A stretch of DNA of 64,000 bases from Novipirellula aureliae (GCF_007860185.1 NZ_SJPY01000001.1:1343253-1407252); one strand, 5' to 3'. Counted from the stretch's first letter, positions 39,321 through 48,864 are shown. Notes: generated from the sequence alone by a model not told the origin. A program made the numbers and translations.

Positions 39321-40451
39321 ATGAGAATACGAACTGCCCTACCGTTCCTTTTATTGTCGACGTTGGTGTCACTGTCCTCATCGGAACTCTCTCATGCTGA
39401 AGTGGCTGTAGAGGATTTCGACAGCATCAAACTCTACACTCTTAAGAACCAATCGGGCATGACCGTCAAACTGACCAATTACGGTGCCACGATTACGTCG
39501 ATCATCGTCCCCGATCGTGAAGGCAACATGGTGGATGTTGCGCTCGGTTACAACCGAGTGGAAGGCTATCTCAATGCGGTCGACAAACCCTATTTCGGTG
39601 CAATCGTGGGTCGCTACGCAAACCGCATCGCAGGCGGTCAATTTACACTTGACGGAAAAACCTACACGTTGGCAACCAACAATGGCGAAAACCATTTGCA
39701 CGGCGGGATCACCGGATTCGACAAAGTGGTTTGGAACGCGAAGCCGATGGAAGGCGATGGATGGTCAGGGATCGAACTAAATTACAAAGCGAAAGACATG
39801 GAAGAAGGCTATCCCGGAAACTTGGACGTCAAAGTAACCTACCGTTTGACCAATGCGAACGAATTGGTGATCGACTACTTCGCGACCACCGATAAAAAAA
39901 CACCTGTCAATTTGACCCAGCACACTTACTTCAACCTAAAAGGAGAGGGCGAAGACACGATTTTGGATCATGAGTTGATGATCAATGCAACGAAGTACAC
40001 GCCTGTTGATCAAGGGCTAATCCCAACGGGTGAACTTCACGCTGTCGCTGGCACACCTTTTGATTTCACCTCGCCCAAACCAATTGGCAAAGAAATTGAC
40101 CAAGAGAATCAACAGCTGCAATTTGGGTTAGGCTATGACCACAATTTCGTGCTTGACCGTAGCGAACAACAAGAAGGTGAGATTGCTTTGGCCGCGAAGG
40201 TGGTCGAACCGCAAAGCGGGCGTGTGCTCGAAGTTCGCACGACCGAACCGGGCGTTCAATTCTATAGCGGCAATTTCTTAAATGGCCGACTGAAAGGCAA
40301 ATCGGGCAAAACGTACCAACACCGAGGTGGGTTTTGCTTAGAGACACAGCATTACCCCGATAGCCCGAACCAGCCGAGTTTCCCATCGACAATCTTGAAT
40401 CCTGGTGAAGAATACCGATCGACGACGACGTTCAAGTTCACGACGCAGTAG
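39321..40451 (+). CDS. galM: Secreted aldose 1-epimerase (galactose mutarotase)
   Basis: Interconverts the alpha and beta anomers of aldoses. A 376-residue protein; the start at 39321 gives a signal peptide (MRIRTALPFLLLSTLVSLSS, cleaved near SHA-EV), so it acts outside the cytoplasm, unlike the E. coli enzyme. Active-site regions: VGRYANRIAGGQF (Arg), GENHLHGGITGFDKVVW (His), VNLTQHTYFNLKG (His), GYDHNFVL (Asp), and the catalytic Glu in TTEPGVQFYSGNFL. A secreted form fits polysaccharide breakdown in the periplasm, a common planctomycete lifestyle. It ends one base before the convergent FtsQ-like gene. Confidence 0.92.
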   Translation: MRIRTALPFLLLSTLVSLSSSELSHAEVAVEDFDSIKLYTLKNQSGMTVKLTNYGATITSIIVPDREGNMVDVALGYNRVEGYLNAVDKPYFGAIVGRYANRIAGGQFTLDGKTYTLATNNGENHLHGGITGFDKVVWNAKPMEGDGWSGIELNYKAKDMEEGYPGNLDVKVTYRLTNANELVIDYFATTDKKTPVNLTQHTYFNLKGEGEDTILDHELMINATKYTPVDQGLIPTGELHAVAGTPFDFTSPKPIGKEIDQENQQLQFGLGYDHNFVLDRSEQQEGEIALAAKVVEPQSGRVLEVRTTEPGVQFYSGNFLNGRLKGKSGKTYQHRGGFCLETQHYPDSPNQPSFPSTILNPGEEYRSTTTFKFTTQ

Positions 40452-40452
40452 C

Positions 40453-41310
40453 CTACGGTCCGCCGCTCGGCTTACGAGCGATTCTCAAATCCGAATTACG
40501 GATCTCGTCACCTTGTAACAGGGCCTGCAATTTCATCTCCGCAGGCTGCTCCTCGAGGCGTTCCATTCCTGGCGGGCTGCCCCAAGTGAAGCAGCGGTTA
40601 CTGGTCATCGTCAATTCCAGTTGTGGAACTTCATCCGTCCGCGAATCGCCTCGCACACCAATGCTGCGAATCTGCAGCTGCTCTCGGTGCGTGGCCAACA
40701 GATCCGCCAGCTTTGCAGCCGCTTCGACTCGATAATCGCCGAACGGGCTTCCCAGCACACCCGTTGGATAGACACCTGGCACTTCGATGTGAATGTAATC
40801 GAGCGTTTCGGCTTCAGCAAAGTCCGTCGTCGTCGGCAAGAGGATTCCTGCCCCATCGATCGGAAAAAAGCCAACCTCCTGGTCGGGCTTGATCACAGGC
40901 ACCATCGCAACCGGACGCCGATACTCCAAATGCACGTCGATGGCGCCGCCAGGCAATTTGCGGACGCTTATGACGCGGCTTATCCATGGATGCGTGGCAA
41001 ATGCCGAGGCAATCTTTGCAGAAGCCTGTGAATCAAGGAGCGACAATTGGTCGAGAGCAAAGTCGCGAAACACGGTCGCAGCAATGTCCGTGCGAACGTG
41101 CTCGGGGGGTGGACTGATACGGATCTGCTCCAGCTCGACACCGTAATACTTCTTTCCAACATGCTCGGCACCCCAGCGATCCCAAGCCGCATAGCCGCCA
41201 ATGATCAATAACACAGGCCAAATAAACGACAATGACGCCGGAGCAGTAATTAAACGCTTAAGCAAATCCCGGATGGGACGAGGCCGATCACGATCCGATA
41301 CCATCGCCAC
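40453..41310 (-). CDS. FtsQ/DivIB-like POTRA membrane protein
   Basis: A 285-residue protein with an FtsQ layout: a basic cytoplasmic N-terminus (1-27), one membrane helix (about 28-46), and a POTRA-like domain (about 58-138) with ATHPWISRVISVRKLPGGAI then VHLEYRRPVAMV, the W-x-x-x-[VA]-x-V-x-[RK]-x-x-P...x-[RE]-x-P-V-A pattern. The beta-domain opening FFPIDGAGILLP resembles FtsQ YLVDxxGxxF. The upstream neighbour on the same strand is murB, the partner expected in a cell-wall/division cluster. In bacteria with FtsZ, FtsQ bridges the divisome; planctomycetes are known to lack FtsZ, so its role here is open. Identity is by pattern only. Confidence 0.65.
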   Translation of the reverse strand: MAMVSDRDRPRPIRDLLKRLITAPASLSFIWPVLLIIGGYAAWDRWGAEHVGKKYYGVELEQIRISPPPEHVRTDIAATVFRDFALDQLSLLDSQASAKIASAFATHPWISRVISVRKLPGGAIDVHLEYRRPVAMVPVIKPDQEVGFFPIDGAGILLPTTTDFAEAETLDYIHIEVPGVYPTGVLGSPFGDYRVEAAAKLADLLATHREQLQIRSIGVRGDSRTDEVPQLELTMTSNRCFTWGSPPGMERLEEQPAEMKLQALLQGDEIRNSDLRIARKPSGGP

Positions 41311-41331
41311 GTTGGCTTTCCCTTCTGAATA

Positions 41332-41390
41332 GTAGCGGCGTCTCTCCGAGACGCCGAGTTCGGTTCGCGTCTCGGAGAGACGCGGCTACT
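41332..41390. repeat. Dispersed palindrome, GCGTCTCTCCGAGACGC family
   Basis: Two inverted arms (GTAGCGGCGTCTCTCCGAGA and its near-complement ending CTCGGAGAGACGCGGCTAC) around a short centre fill the gap between murB and the FtsQ-like gene. Other copies lie at 59395-59447 (inside the fliI coding end) and 62843-62936 (fliF-fliG gap). As RNA it would form a long GC-rich hairpin. Confidence 0.85.
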
Positions 41391-41395
41391 GAAAC

Positions 41396-42274
41396 CTACC
41401 AAATTTGCAGGTTCAATTGCAAGTCGACCCCAGTTTGAAGTAGCACTTGTTCACGCACTCGCTCGATTAAACGCAAACATTGGTCACTGGTCGCTTCATT
41501 ATGGGCGATCAAGTAGTGCGGGTGTGCAGAATCGAGCGAGACATCCCCTTCACGAACACCTGCCAAACCACAACTTTGCAACAAATCTTTTGCTGGCATT
41601 CCATCGGGATCCACAAACGGCATAGCAATTCGGCGTTGCTCACTCGGACGCGACGAATTGCGTCCAATCCAAAGTTTTTGCATTCGTTTGGTCAATGCCG
41701 AAACATCCCGCGGCTCGAGCAAGAAGGTTGTTTTCAGGATACCCATGCCGACAAGCGTTGTCTTGCGATGAGAGAATCCGGCGTCTTCTTGGCTGATGAC
41801 TCGAGTCGATCCGTCACTCTCGATAATCGTAATGCTTTCGACGACCGATCCGATATCCCGTCCGCCGTTAGAGGCATTACCGATTACGGCTCCGCCGACG
41901 GTGCCTGGAATTCCAACCAAATGCTCGAGTCCCCCCAGTCCCGCGCCCACCGATTTGATGACGGCGTGCGATAGCTTGGCACCGGCACCGGCGGTTAGCC
42001 GATTTCCATCAATAACCAGTTCGCTGGTCGCTGCGGCAGCCAGCGAGATGACCAGCCCATCAAAGCCTGCCTCTCGGACCAAAACGTTACTGCCGCCTCC
42101 GAGAATCCGTATCGCCATTCCCGCCTCATCGGCAGCTTTATAGACTTTCGACAATTCCTGTTCGTCCACCGGCTCAGCGAAATAGCGTGCAGGGCCGCCG
42201 ATACCTAGCCAAACCAATGGCGCGAGCGGTTCGTCTGTGCGCACAAGATGATCCAATTCTTCGGGGAAACTCAT
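41396..42274 (-). CDS. murB: UDP-N-acetylenolpyruvoylglucosamine reductase homologue (MurB), catalytic residues replaced
   Basis: A 292-residue type II-like MurB. FAD-binding motifs are intact: IRILGGGSNVLVREAGFDG and GIPGTVGGAVIGNASNGGRD. The Arg in GFSHRKTTLVG fits the substrate-binding Tyr-Arg position. By ungapped hand alignment, the segment that reads AGSxFxNP in working enzymes is IAMPFVDP here, putting Met in place of the catalytic Ser/Cys. The C-terminal E-V-x-I-I-G segment is NLQIW, putting Asn in place of the catalytic Glu. MurB normally reduces enolpyruvyl-UDP-GlcNAc in peptidoglycan synthesis. It may be inactive, use another proton donor, or do a different FAD reaction. Its leader is the 31-bp hairpin array. 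Confidence 0.85.
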   Translation of the reverse strand: MSFPEELDHLVRTDEPLAPLVWLGIGGPARYFAEPVDEQELSKVYKAADEAGMAIRILGGGSNVLVREAGFDGLVISLAAAATSELVIDGNRLTAGAGAKLSHAVIKSVGAGLGGLEHLVGIPGTVGGAVIGNASNGGRDIGSVVESITIIESDGSTRVISQEDAGFSHRKTTLVGMGILKTTFLLEPRDVSALTKRMQKLWIGRNSSRPSEQRRIAMPFVDPDGMPAKDLLQSCGLAGVREGDVSLDSAHPHYLIAHNEATSDQCLRLIERVREQVLLQTGVDLQLNLQIW

Positions 42275-42290
42275 GCTGTCGATACCTTTC

Positions 42291-42636
42291 TTTCGTAGCG
42301 GATCGTATCAAAGATCCTATTCTTTCGTAGTGGACCCTGTTAAAGATCCTATCTTTCGTAGTGGATCTTGTTAAAGATCCTTCCATTCGTAGTGGACCCT
42401 GTTAAAGATCCTATCTTTCGTAGTGGATCTTGTTAAAGATCCTTCCTTTCGTAATGGACCCTGTTAAAGATCCTTCCTTTCGTAGTGGATCTTGTTAAAG
42501 ATCCTTCCTTTCGTAGTGGACCCTGTTAAAGATCCTATCTTTCGTAGTGGATCTTGTTAAAGATCCTTCCATTCGTAGTGGATCTTGTTAAAGATCCTTC
42601 CATTCGTAGTGGATCTTCAACAAGATCCAATACGGA
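42291..42636. repeat. Tandem array of 31-bp hairpin units (11 copies) upstream of murB
   Basis: Contiguous 31-bp units share TTTCGTAGTGGATCTTGTTA followed by AAGATCC and a short tail. Each carries a 7-bp stem (GGATCTT/AAGATCC) with a four-base loop. From unit 2 to unit 9 the forms GGATCTT and GGACCCT alternate strictly, so the true higher-order unit is 62 bp. The final unit closes with an inverted half (GGATCTTCAACAAGATCC). There are no spacers and no cas genes. It begins 16 bp upstream of the murB start and covers most of the 426-bp gap to the sigma-54 regulator gene. Confidence 0.95.
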
Positions 42637-42700
42637 ACACGATATCATTCTCCCATAGAGTAACGAATCTTAGATAAAAGAGTAGCGAAGCATAAGCGAT

Positions 42701-44791
42701 TTAGTCATTCGCTTCGGCAGCGTACTTTTTCCTTTTCCGGTCGAGCGTGCTTCGTTCGATGCCCAAGATCGCGGAGGCCCGGCTCTTATTCCCATCGGTG
42801 TACCGCAAAACTCGCTCAATATGCTGTTGTTCAAGCTTTGCGAGCGAGATTTCCAGGTCTAGTGGGTCGCCTTGGTTCGGTTTGCCTTTCGTGTCTGGCC
42901 GCCCCAATTCGGCGGGTGAAAGCACCAAGTCGTTTTCGTCGATTACCGTTTTCTGGTTCAGCACGACGGCTCGCTCGACCACGTTGCGGAGTTCGCGGAT
43001 GTTGCCAGGCCAATGATATCCCAGCAATTTTTGCTGGGCTGATCGAGTGAACCCTTCGACGCGACGCCCCATTTGTCGGTTGAATTGATCGAGAAAAAAC
43101 GTTGCCAGCAGCAGACAATCGTGCTGCCGAGCCCTCAGCGGCGGTACAAAAATCTCGACGACATGCAACCGATAATAAAGATCTTGGCGAAAGGTTCCCT
43201 CGCCAACCATCGCCTGCAGATCGCGATTCGTCGCAGCCACCACGCGGACATCAACCCGAATCGGCTCGTGCCCCCCCACCCGTTCGAACGGGTGCCCCTC
43301 CAGAACGCGAAGCAGTTTGGCTTGCAATTCTGAATTCATTTCACCGATCTCATCGAGCATCAATGTCCCACCGTCCGCCATTTCAAACTTGCCCCGTTTA
43401 CGCTCTGTCGCTCCGGTAAACGCCCCTTTTTCATGGCCAAACAACTCACTTTCCAAGAGTGAATCACTCAGTGCGGCACAGTTCAGACAGACGAGCGGAC
43501 CTTCGCTACGGTCGCTGGTGTGGTGCAGCGCAGCGGCGACCAACTCCTTGCCAACGCCTGATTCGCCACGAATGAGCACCGTTGCCCCCGTGGGTGCAGC
43601 CAGGGCGATTTTGCGGGTTACCTCTGCGATGGCGTCGCTTTTCCCAACAATCCGAACCTTATCGCTAAGCTGACGCTGCAACACATCCGCACGGTGACGG
43701 TTTCGCCGTAATGATTTAGCGAGCCGGTCATGATCGGCGAGCCGCGACAACGACTCCGCAAGAATTTCCGCAGCCGCCACGACCCATTGCAAATCCTCAC
43801 TATCAAATGGGCGAATCCCGCCAGCAGTCGTCAAGTGGATCATTCCCAAAACACGATCTTGATGATCGCAAATCGGCGCCAAAATAATGCTCTCGACTTC
43901 AATTTCGCCTCGACTATTCTCAGCTGCCAATTGCTTGTCGCCAAGCACATTCCGGGCTAACAATGCCTTTCCACGTTCGTTTGCCACATTTTGGATCAAC
44001 GTTTCGGGTGGACGACGATAACTTCGGACGCCACTCTGCCGCGTTCCCACCAATGGAATTTCGCCCATGCTCGCAATCGGTGCCGCATCCTCCAGCAAAG
44101 AAACGCTTTCCCCCAAATAGACGCCTGCGGTGTCGAGTTGCAATTGAGATTCCAAGGCATCCAGGACGGTCGCAACCGCATCCTCGAGGCGATTCAATTG
44201 AGCCAGAGCGAAAGCGAGTTTTAGCAGGCTACCGGTGACCGCTCGCTGCTGAGAACATCCTCGCAAGTAATCGCTGTAGCGACGCCGGTCGGTGATCGAA
44301 TCGGCATCGATTTCCATCGTGATTTGGTCGGTCGCCTGATCTTGCCCGCGGTGGCTGCCCAGGTCGCTACCGGTGCTGCTGCCCAAGCCGCCACCGAGCC
44401 GATCGGTAAAGAATATCGCAAACCCAGCAATTTGGATTTTATCGCCGCTACGCAACCGTCGAGGATCTCGGACCACGCTGCCAGCAACGAAGGTTCCGTT
44501 TCGGCTCCCCAAATCCTCGATCATCCAACCGCTATTCGCCCAGAAGATGCGAGCATGTCGGCGGCTCGCTTGCTCGCTGCGAACGACGATTTGGTTCGAT
44601 GAAGCCCGGCCAATGACGGCTTCACAGGGAGGCGAAAGGCGAAAGACGTCGCTCCAACGGCCTGCGGATTGAAGCACCAAATAGGCACCCTGCTGGTTTG
44701 CCGACGCGTGATTTTGCTGCTCGTTAGATACAGAATCGCTGGACACAGAATCAGTCAATTTGGGCGAATACGGGATGTGGGGCAGGATCAT
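42701..44791 (-). CDS. FHA-GAF sigma-54-dependent transcription activator
   Basis: A 696-residue regulator. Domains in order: FHA (about 50-125; [28 protein letters not shown]), GAF (about 195-350), AAA+ (about 375-610; Walker A GESGVGKE 409-416, sigma-54 contact loop GAFTGA 456-461, Walker [12 protein letters not shown]), and Fis-type helix-turn-helix (about 653-693; [19 protein letters not shown]). The intact GAFTGA means it can remodel sigma-54 RNA polymerase. The FHA domain reads phosphothreonine, so input probably comes from a Ser/Thr kinase rather than a two-component receiver. The targets are unknown; no clear -24/-12 promoter was identified nearby. Confidence 0.93.
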   Translation of the reverse strand: MILPHIPYSPKLTDSVSSDSVSNEQQNHASANQQGAYLVLQSAGRWSDVFRLSPPCEAVIGRASSNQIVVRSEQASRRHARIFWANSGWMIEDLGSRNGTFVAGSVVRDPRRLRSGDKIQIAGFAIFFTDRLGGGLGSSTGSDLGSHRGQDQATDQITMEIDADSITDRRRYSDYLRGCSQQRAVTGSLLKLAFALAQLNRLEDAVATVLDALESQLQLDTAGVYLGESVSLLEDAAPIASMGEIPLVGTRQSGVRSYRRPPETLIQNVANERGKALLARNVLGDKQLAAENSRGEIEVESIILAPICDHQDRVLGMIHLTTAGGIRPFDSEDLQWVVAAAEILAESLSRLADHDRLAKSLRRNRHRADVLQRQLSDKVRIVGKSDAIAEVTRKIALAAPTGATVLIRGESGVGKELVAAALHHTSDRSEGPLVCLNCAALSDSLLESELFGHEKGAFTGATERKRGKFEMADGGTLMLDEIGEMNSELQAKLLRVLEGHPFERVGGHEPIRVDVRVVAATNRDLQAMVGEGTFRQDLYYRLHVVEIFVPPLRARQHDCLLLATFFLDQFNRQMGRRVEGFTRSAQQKLLGYHWPGNIRELRNVVERAVVLNQKTVIDENDLVLSPAELGRPDTKGKPNQGDPLDLEISLAKLEQQHIERVLRYTDGNKSRASAILGIERSTLDRKRKKYAAEAND

Positions 44792-44983
44792 CGAACCATC
44801 CTATTATCTTACACACTCTTCCAGATCATGTTTGGCTGCGTTGCGAGAAGCCTGCCCGGCAGTTATTGTATGAAGTTGGTTCAAAAGCCAAAATAACACC
44901 AACACACAAAAACAACCAACCCAAGTCGGGTCGGATGAAATATTTCGCCTCACCGCTTCGCTCATACTTCGGAGACTACTTTG

Positions 44984-46348
44984 ATGACATCGAGTCAATT
45001 TCACAGCTTACCCTTCGTGACATCAGTGGCCGCTGTGGTCTGTATCACAACGTCGCTACACGCCGGGATCGGCACCACAACGGGCCGGGCAGTTGGAGGT
45101 GTACTGATCAGCCCCGAGGGAATTGTTCGCAACGCAACAATCGAAGAGCAACGCGAATTGGCTAACGTTGCCCGTGCTGCCCATCAAGACCCCCAAGGCG
45201 ATCTTACCAAGCCGACCGACATGCGAATGATCTCGCTGGCCGGAATTCAAGCCGAACTCAAAAAGAGTCACGACGCCGGCAAGCCCGTCCCAAGCGATGT
45301 TATCTACATGGCGGGGCTAACGCGGATTGAATACGTATTCGTCGACGCCGACAACAACGATATCATTTTGGCTGGGCCAGCCGAGCCGTGGCAGTTTCGC
45401 GAAGACGGCAGCGTCGTGGGAGCCGTTAGCGGCAAATCGACCATGCGGCTCGCCGACTTGATCGTCGCACTGCGCAGCGTCGAAACAGCACGCAAAGAAG
45501 CGATCAGTTGTTCCATCGAGCCGACCGCCGAAGGCCGACAAAATCTACGAAAAATGCTCAGCCGACTACGGCTTCAGCCCGGCCAGAATCCGGCTATCTT
45601 TGAAGCACAACTCAAGGAGGCGTTTGGCCCTCAAATGATCTTGCTCAGTGGCGTGCCGCAAGACAGCCGCTTTGCTCGCATCCTAGTCGCTTCCGATTAT
45701 GACATGAAACGTGTTGCATTGGCGTTGACACCATCCAATGTACAAGGCCTGCCGAGCTACTTGGAAATGGCACAAAACAATCGGCAAAGCGCTACCCAGA
45801 ACCCTCGCTGGTGGATGGCTTGCAATTACGAAGCACTCGTCAAAAGCAACGACGAATTGGCTTGGAAATTGTCAGGGCAAGGCGTCAAGACACTTACCGA
45901 GCAAGACATTGTTACCGAAGACGGACAAGTCGTAAGTGCGGGCAAGTCGGACCAAGTCGCACAAAAATGGGCCGATGCGATGACCGAAAATTATGCCGAA
46001 CTCGCCAAGCAAATCCCTGTCTTTGGGGACCTGCAAAGCATCATGGATGTGACGGTCGTCGCAACGCTGATCACGCAAGAACGTCTCGACCAGAAAGCAG
46101 GCATCGACATGGCCGGACTGAAAGGACAAACCGATATCGTCGAATTGACGAGTTATGCGGTCCCCAAAGCGATTGCACCAGAGTGCAGCTTCGTTCGCGG
46201 ACGCAGCGGATGGGTCGTGACAGCCTCCGGTGGCGTCGAAGTCAACGCCTTTGAAGTGGTCGAAAACCAAGAAGTCGACGAGCAAGTCAAAGAAACTCGC
46301 GGAGTCGCTCTTGCTGTTACCGACCGTGGTTGGTGGTGGAACAAATAG
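44984..46348 (+). CDS. Secreted DUF1598 protein
   Basis: A 454-residue protein. The ATG at 44984 (MTSSQFHSLPFVTSVAAVVC) follows GGAG and opens a signal peptide cleaved near LHA-GI. The body matches the planctomycete-associated DUF1598 family: AVGGVLISPEGIVRNAT near residue 35, YVFVDADNNDIILAGPAEPW near 125, and ILVASDYDMKRVALALTP near 240. It ends in TDRGWWWNK. The function is unknown; paralogues are usually exported. It is divergently placed to the sigma-54 activator, which could regulate it, but there is no direct evidence. Confidence 0.8.
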   Translation: MTSSQFHSLPFVTSVAAVVCITTSLHAGIGTTTGRAVGGVLISPEGIVRNATIEEQRELANVARAAHQDPQGDLTKPTDMRMISLAGIQAELKKSHDAGKPVPSDVIYMAGLTRIEYVFVDADNNDIILAGPAEPWQFREDGSVVGAVSGKSTMRLADLIVALRSVETARKEAISCSIEPTAEGRQNLRKMLSRLRLQPGQNPAIFEAQLKEAFGPQMILLSGVPQDSRFARILVASDYDMKRVALALTPSNVQGLPSYLEMAQNNRQSATQNPRWWMACNYEALVKSNDELAWKLSGQGVKTLTEQDIVTEDGQVVSAGKSDQVAQKWADAMTENYAELAKQIPVFGDLQSIMDVTVVATLITQERLDQKAGIDMAGLKGQTDIVELTSYAVPKAIAPECSFVRGRSGWVVTASGGVEVNAFEVVENQEVDEQVKETRGVALAVTDRGWWWNK

Positions 46349-46396
46349 GCCTGCGATCCTTCCAGACGACGCAGTGACCCCTCCAGACGTACCTCA

Positions 46397-46423
46397 GCCT
46401 CCCCAAACCTGTATTGGGGAGGC
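46397..46423. terminator. Bidirectional hairpin between convergent genes
   Basis: GCCTCCCCAA (46397-46406) and TTGGGGAGGC (46414-46423) form a perfect 10-bp stem with a seven-base loop. It lies between the 3' ends of the DUF1598 gene and the convergent radical-SAM gene. No long T-run follows on either side, so termination strength is uncertain. Confidence 0.55.
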
Positions 46424-46516
46424 CTCGCTTTGCGCCGCTCCCCGGCTTCACCGGATGGGTCAAGAAACGCCATCACGAAGCCTGACGTTGGTAAACCTTT
46501 CCTACGTTCGCGACCG

Positions 46517-48352
46517 TTACACCGCATCGGCCATAGCGGCCAATTGGACCGTCGATCGCCCTTTTTCCTTGACCAAATAGTCACGGCCAAACTTGACGTT
46601 GACATGGTCCCAAGGCAACTTGGACATCACTTCATAATCGTCATGCACCTGGCGTTCAACATCGATCCCAGCGTCTTCGAGCGCCTGCCACCAACGGCTC
46701 GGGTCAAGGTACTCGGTCCAACCATCCATTCGCGCTCCTCGCTCCCACGCCAAACGGATCGCTTGGCCGGTTCGACGATCACCACGGCTCAAAACGCCCT
46801 CGAGTAAACTGGTTTCGATATCATGGCACTTGACGGTGACGCTGCGGATTCGACAGCGACTCCGTAGGTACTTGTGCGCCCAACGAAAATACTCGCGGCG
46901 CTGCATCCCGTTCCATTGATACGGGGTGTGCGCCTTGGGTACGAAATTCGAGACACTGGCAGTCACGCGTGGGTAACGCCCCTTGACCTCTTTGCCAACC
47001 CGAGCAATGTCTTCCGCCAGATCGACAATACCGTCCAAATCGACGGGTCGCTCGCCCGGCAATCCACACATAAAGTAGAGCTTCACCGAATCAAAGTTGT
47101 TTTCAAAGGCAGCACGGCAACCTTCAATCAAATCGCTGTTCTTGATCTTTTTGCGAATCTGCGCCCGCATATCATCACGCGCGACCTCCGGTGCAAGCGT
47201 CAGCGAACTGCGGCGGTCGGTGCCAATCAATTGAGGCAGTGTTCGAAGTTGGTCGTTCACGCGCAGACTCGGCACACTGATGTTGACGTTTAGCGGCTTG
47301 AAGACTTCGTGCAACCGAATGACCAAGGGCTCGAAGTGCGGGTAATCGCTACTCGAGAGCGAAAGAATACTAATCTCGTTAAACCCTGTGTTTCGATAGC
47401 TTTCCATGGCTCCTTGAACGATCGTTTCGACTTCGCGAATTCGTAACGGGCGCTTAATCACAGTGCTTTGGCAGAACCGACAAAGGTGAGGACAACCACG
47501 CATAATTTCGACCGCGATTCGGTCGTGAACACATTCGATGTAGGGAACGATCGGCGATGTTGGAATCGGAATGCCGTCAAGGTCATTGATAACGCTCGGG
47601 GCGATCGTTTCAGGAACATCGTCGCGAGTGCGGACGAGAGCGGTAACGCGGTTGTCAGCGTATTGCGGCTCATAGAATCGGGGGACGTAGGCATAGGGCA
47701 GCTCCTTGGCAATTTCGGCCAATGCCTCGCTACGCTGCGATTTCCCTTCGTCACCGTCTGCGAAAGTACCGTCATCGCGGCGGTAGCGATCACGCTGCTG
47801 AAGCCAGAGATCACAAACGATCGGCAAGGACGGCTCGCCATCGCCCGTGATCATCACATCAAAATAGTCTGCCATGGGTTCCGGATTTTGGCAGCATGGA
47901 CCTCCTGCCAACACGAGCGGGTCGGCCATCGTACGCTCCGTTGCAACGAGCGGGATCCCCCCCAGATCGATCATCGTCAAAACGTTGGGGGAACTGATCT
48001 CGTATTGCAGGCTTAGACCGACAACATCGAAATCAGAGAGCGCAGTAAACGTTTCCAAAGAGTAGAGCGGGATTTCGTGTTCGCGAAGCAGAGCTTCCAT
48101 GTCCGGCCAAGGCATAAAAACTCGCTCGGCACACATATCATCGCGGCGATTGATTAGTGAGTACAATACCTGCAAACCATGATGGCTCATCCCGATGGTG
48201 TAAGCATCGGGAAAGCCCAAACAAATTTTGCCTCGAACCGATCGATGGTCTTTGACAACGATATTCCGTTCACCGCCCACATATTGGGCTGGTGTTTGCA
48301 CGTGGGGCCAAACGCGAGATTCGAGTAGACGCCGGCGTGTTTGGTGGATCAT
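46517..48352 (-). CDS. B12-binding-domain radical SAM protein (TIGR03960-like)
   Basis: A 611-residue protein from the ATG at 48352 (MIHQTRRRLLESRVWPHVQT); the longer frame adds an unlikely leader. It has an N-terminal cobalamin-binding-like domain (GKICLGFPDAYTIGMSHHGL) and a radical SAM core with CxxxCxxC in MRGCPHLCRFCQSTVIKRP. This subfamily is annotated as TIGR03960 and is often linked to a DUF2344 partner, tRNA/rRNA-processing genes or rplU in other bacteria; no such partner is visible here. The reaction is unknown, probably a methylation or methylthiolation-type modification. Confidence 0.85.
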   Translation of the reverse strand: MIHQTRRRLLESRVWPHVQTPAQYVGGERNIVVKDHRSVRGKICLGFPDAYTIGMSHHGLQVLYSLINRRDDMCAERVFMPWPDMEALLREHEIPLYSLETFTALSDFDVVGLSLQYEISSPNVLTMIDLGGIPLVATERTMADPLVLAGGPCCQNPEPMADYFDVMITGDGEPSLPIVCDLWLQQRDRYRRDDGTFADGDEGKSQRSEALAEIAKELPYAYVPRFYEPQYADNRVTALVRTRDDVPETIAPSVINDLDGIPIPTSPIVPYIECVHDRIAVEIMRGCPHLCRFCQSTVIKRPLRIREVETIVQGAMESYRNTGFNEISILSLSSSDYPHFEPLVIRLHEVFKPLNVNISVPSLRVNDQLRTLPQLIGTDRRSSLTLAPEVARDDMRAQIRKKIKNSDLIEGCRAAFENNFDSVKLYFMCGLPGERPVDLDGIVDLAEDIARVGKEVKGRYPRVTASVSNFVPKAHTPYQWNGMQRREYFRWAHKYLRSRCRIRSVTVKCHDIETSLLEGVLSRGDRRTGQAIRLAWERGARMDGWTEYLDPSRWWQALEDAGIDVERQVHDDYEVMSKLPWDHVNVKFGRDYLVKEKGRSTVQLAAMADAV

Positions 48353-48501
48353 CGTTTCGTAGACTTCCGAAGAGTAGAAAAACAGCGAAGAGTAGAAAAC
48401 GGCGAAGAATCGCCAAGCCTTTCGCTTTGTGCTAAGCTCTTTCGTTTTAACGCCCACGGAGTGAGCGTCAACAAGAAGCGTCAAGAATTAAAGGAAAAAG
48501 A

Positions 48502-48819
48502 GTGAGTGAATTTGAATCGGTCGGGAATGTCAGCGATTTTGAGGATGGCCAAGGCTTGGCGGTTCCCTACGACGGACGTATGGTCGCTGTCTTCCGACAA
48601 GGCGATACATGGTATGCGATCGATGATCTCTGCCCTCACATGGGAGCATCCTTAGCCGAAGGCCATCTTGACCCTGAAAACCAACAGGTCACCTGCCCCT
48701 GGCACGCTTGGCGATTCTGTGTCCGAGACGGCACTTGGGAAGACAATCCGCGAATCAAAGTCGATTGCTTCGAAGTCAAAGTCGAAGGCGACGAAGTCTT
48801 CGTCCGCGAAAAGGATTAG
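48502..48819 (+). CDS. Rieske [2Fe-2S] ferredoxin, NirD-like
   Basis: A 105-residue protein with a GTG start at 48502 preceded by AAAGGAAAAAG. The Rieske cluster ligands are Cys44-Pro-His46 (DDLCPHMGASL) and Cys65-Pro-Trp-His68 (VTCPWHAWRF). There is no membrane anchor or signal, so it is a soluble cytoplasmic electron carrier of the NirD/dioxygenase-ferredoxin type. No nitrite reductase or dioxygenase gene is nearby, so the partner is unknown. It is divergent from the radical-SAM gene. Confidence 0.9.
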   Translation: MSEFESVGNVSDFEDGQGLAVPYDGRMVAVFRQGDTWYAIDDLCPHMGASLAEGHLDPENQQVTCPWHAWRFCVRDGTWEDNPRIKVDCFEVKVEGDEVFVREKD

Positions 48820-48864
48820 CCCCCCGCGGGGTGGGCTCCCAGCCTGTGAGCGTTCCTAAGGGCG

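Noticed and set aside
42291-42636. A CRISPR array upstream of murB
   Set aside because: The 31-bp units are contiguous with no unique spacers, they contain a palindrome that also occurs singly elsewhere, and no cas gene is present.
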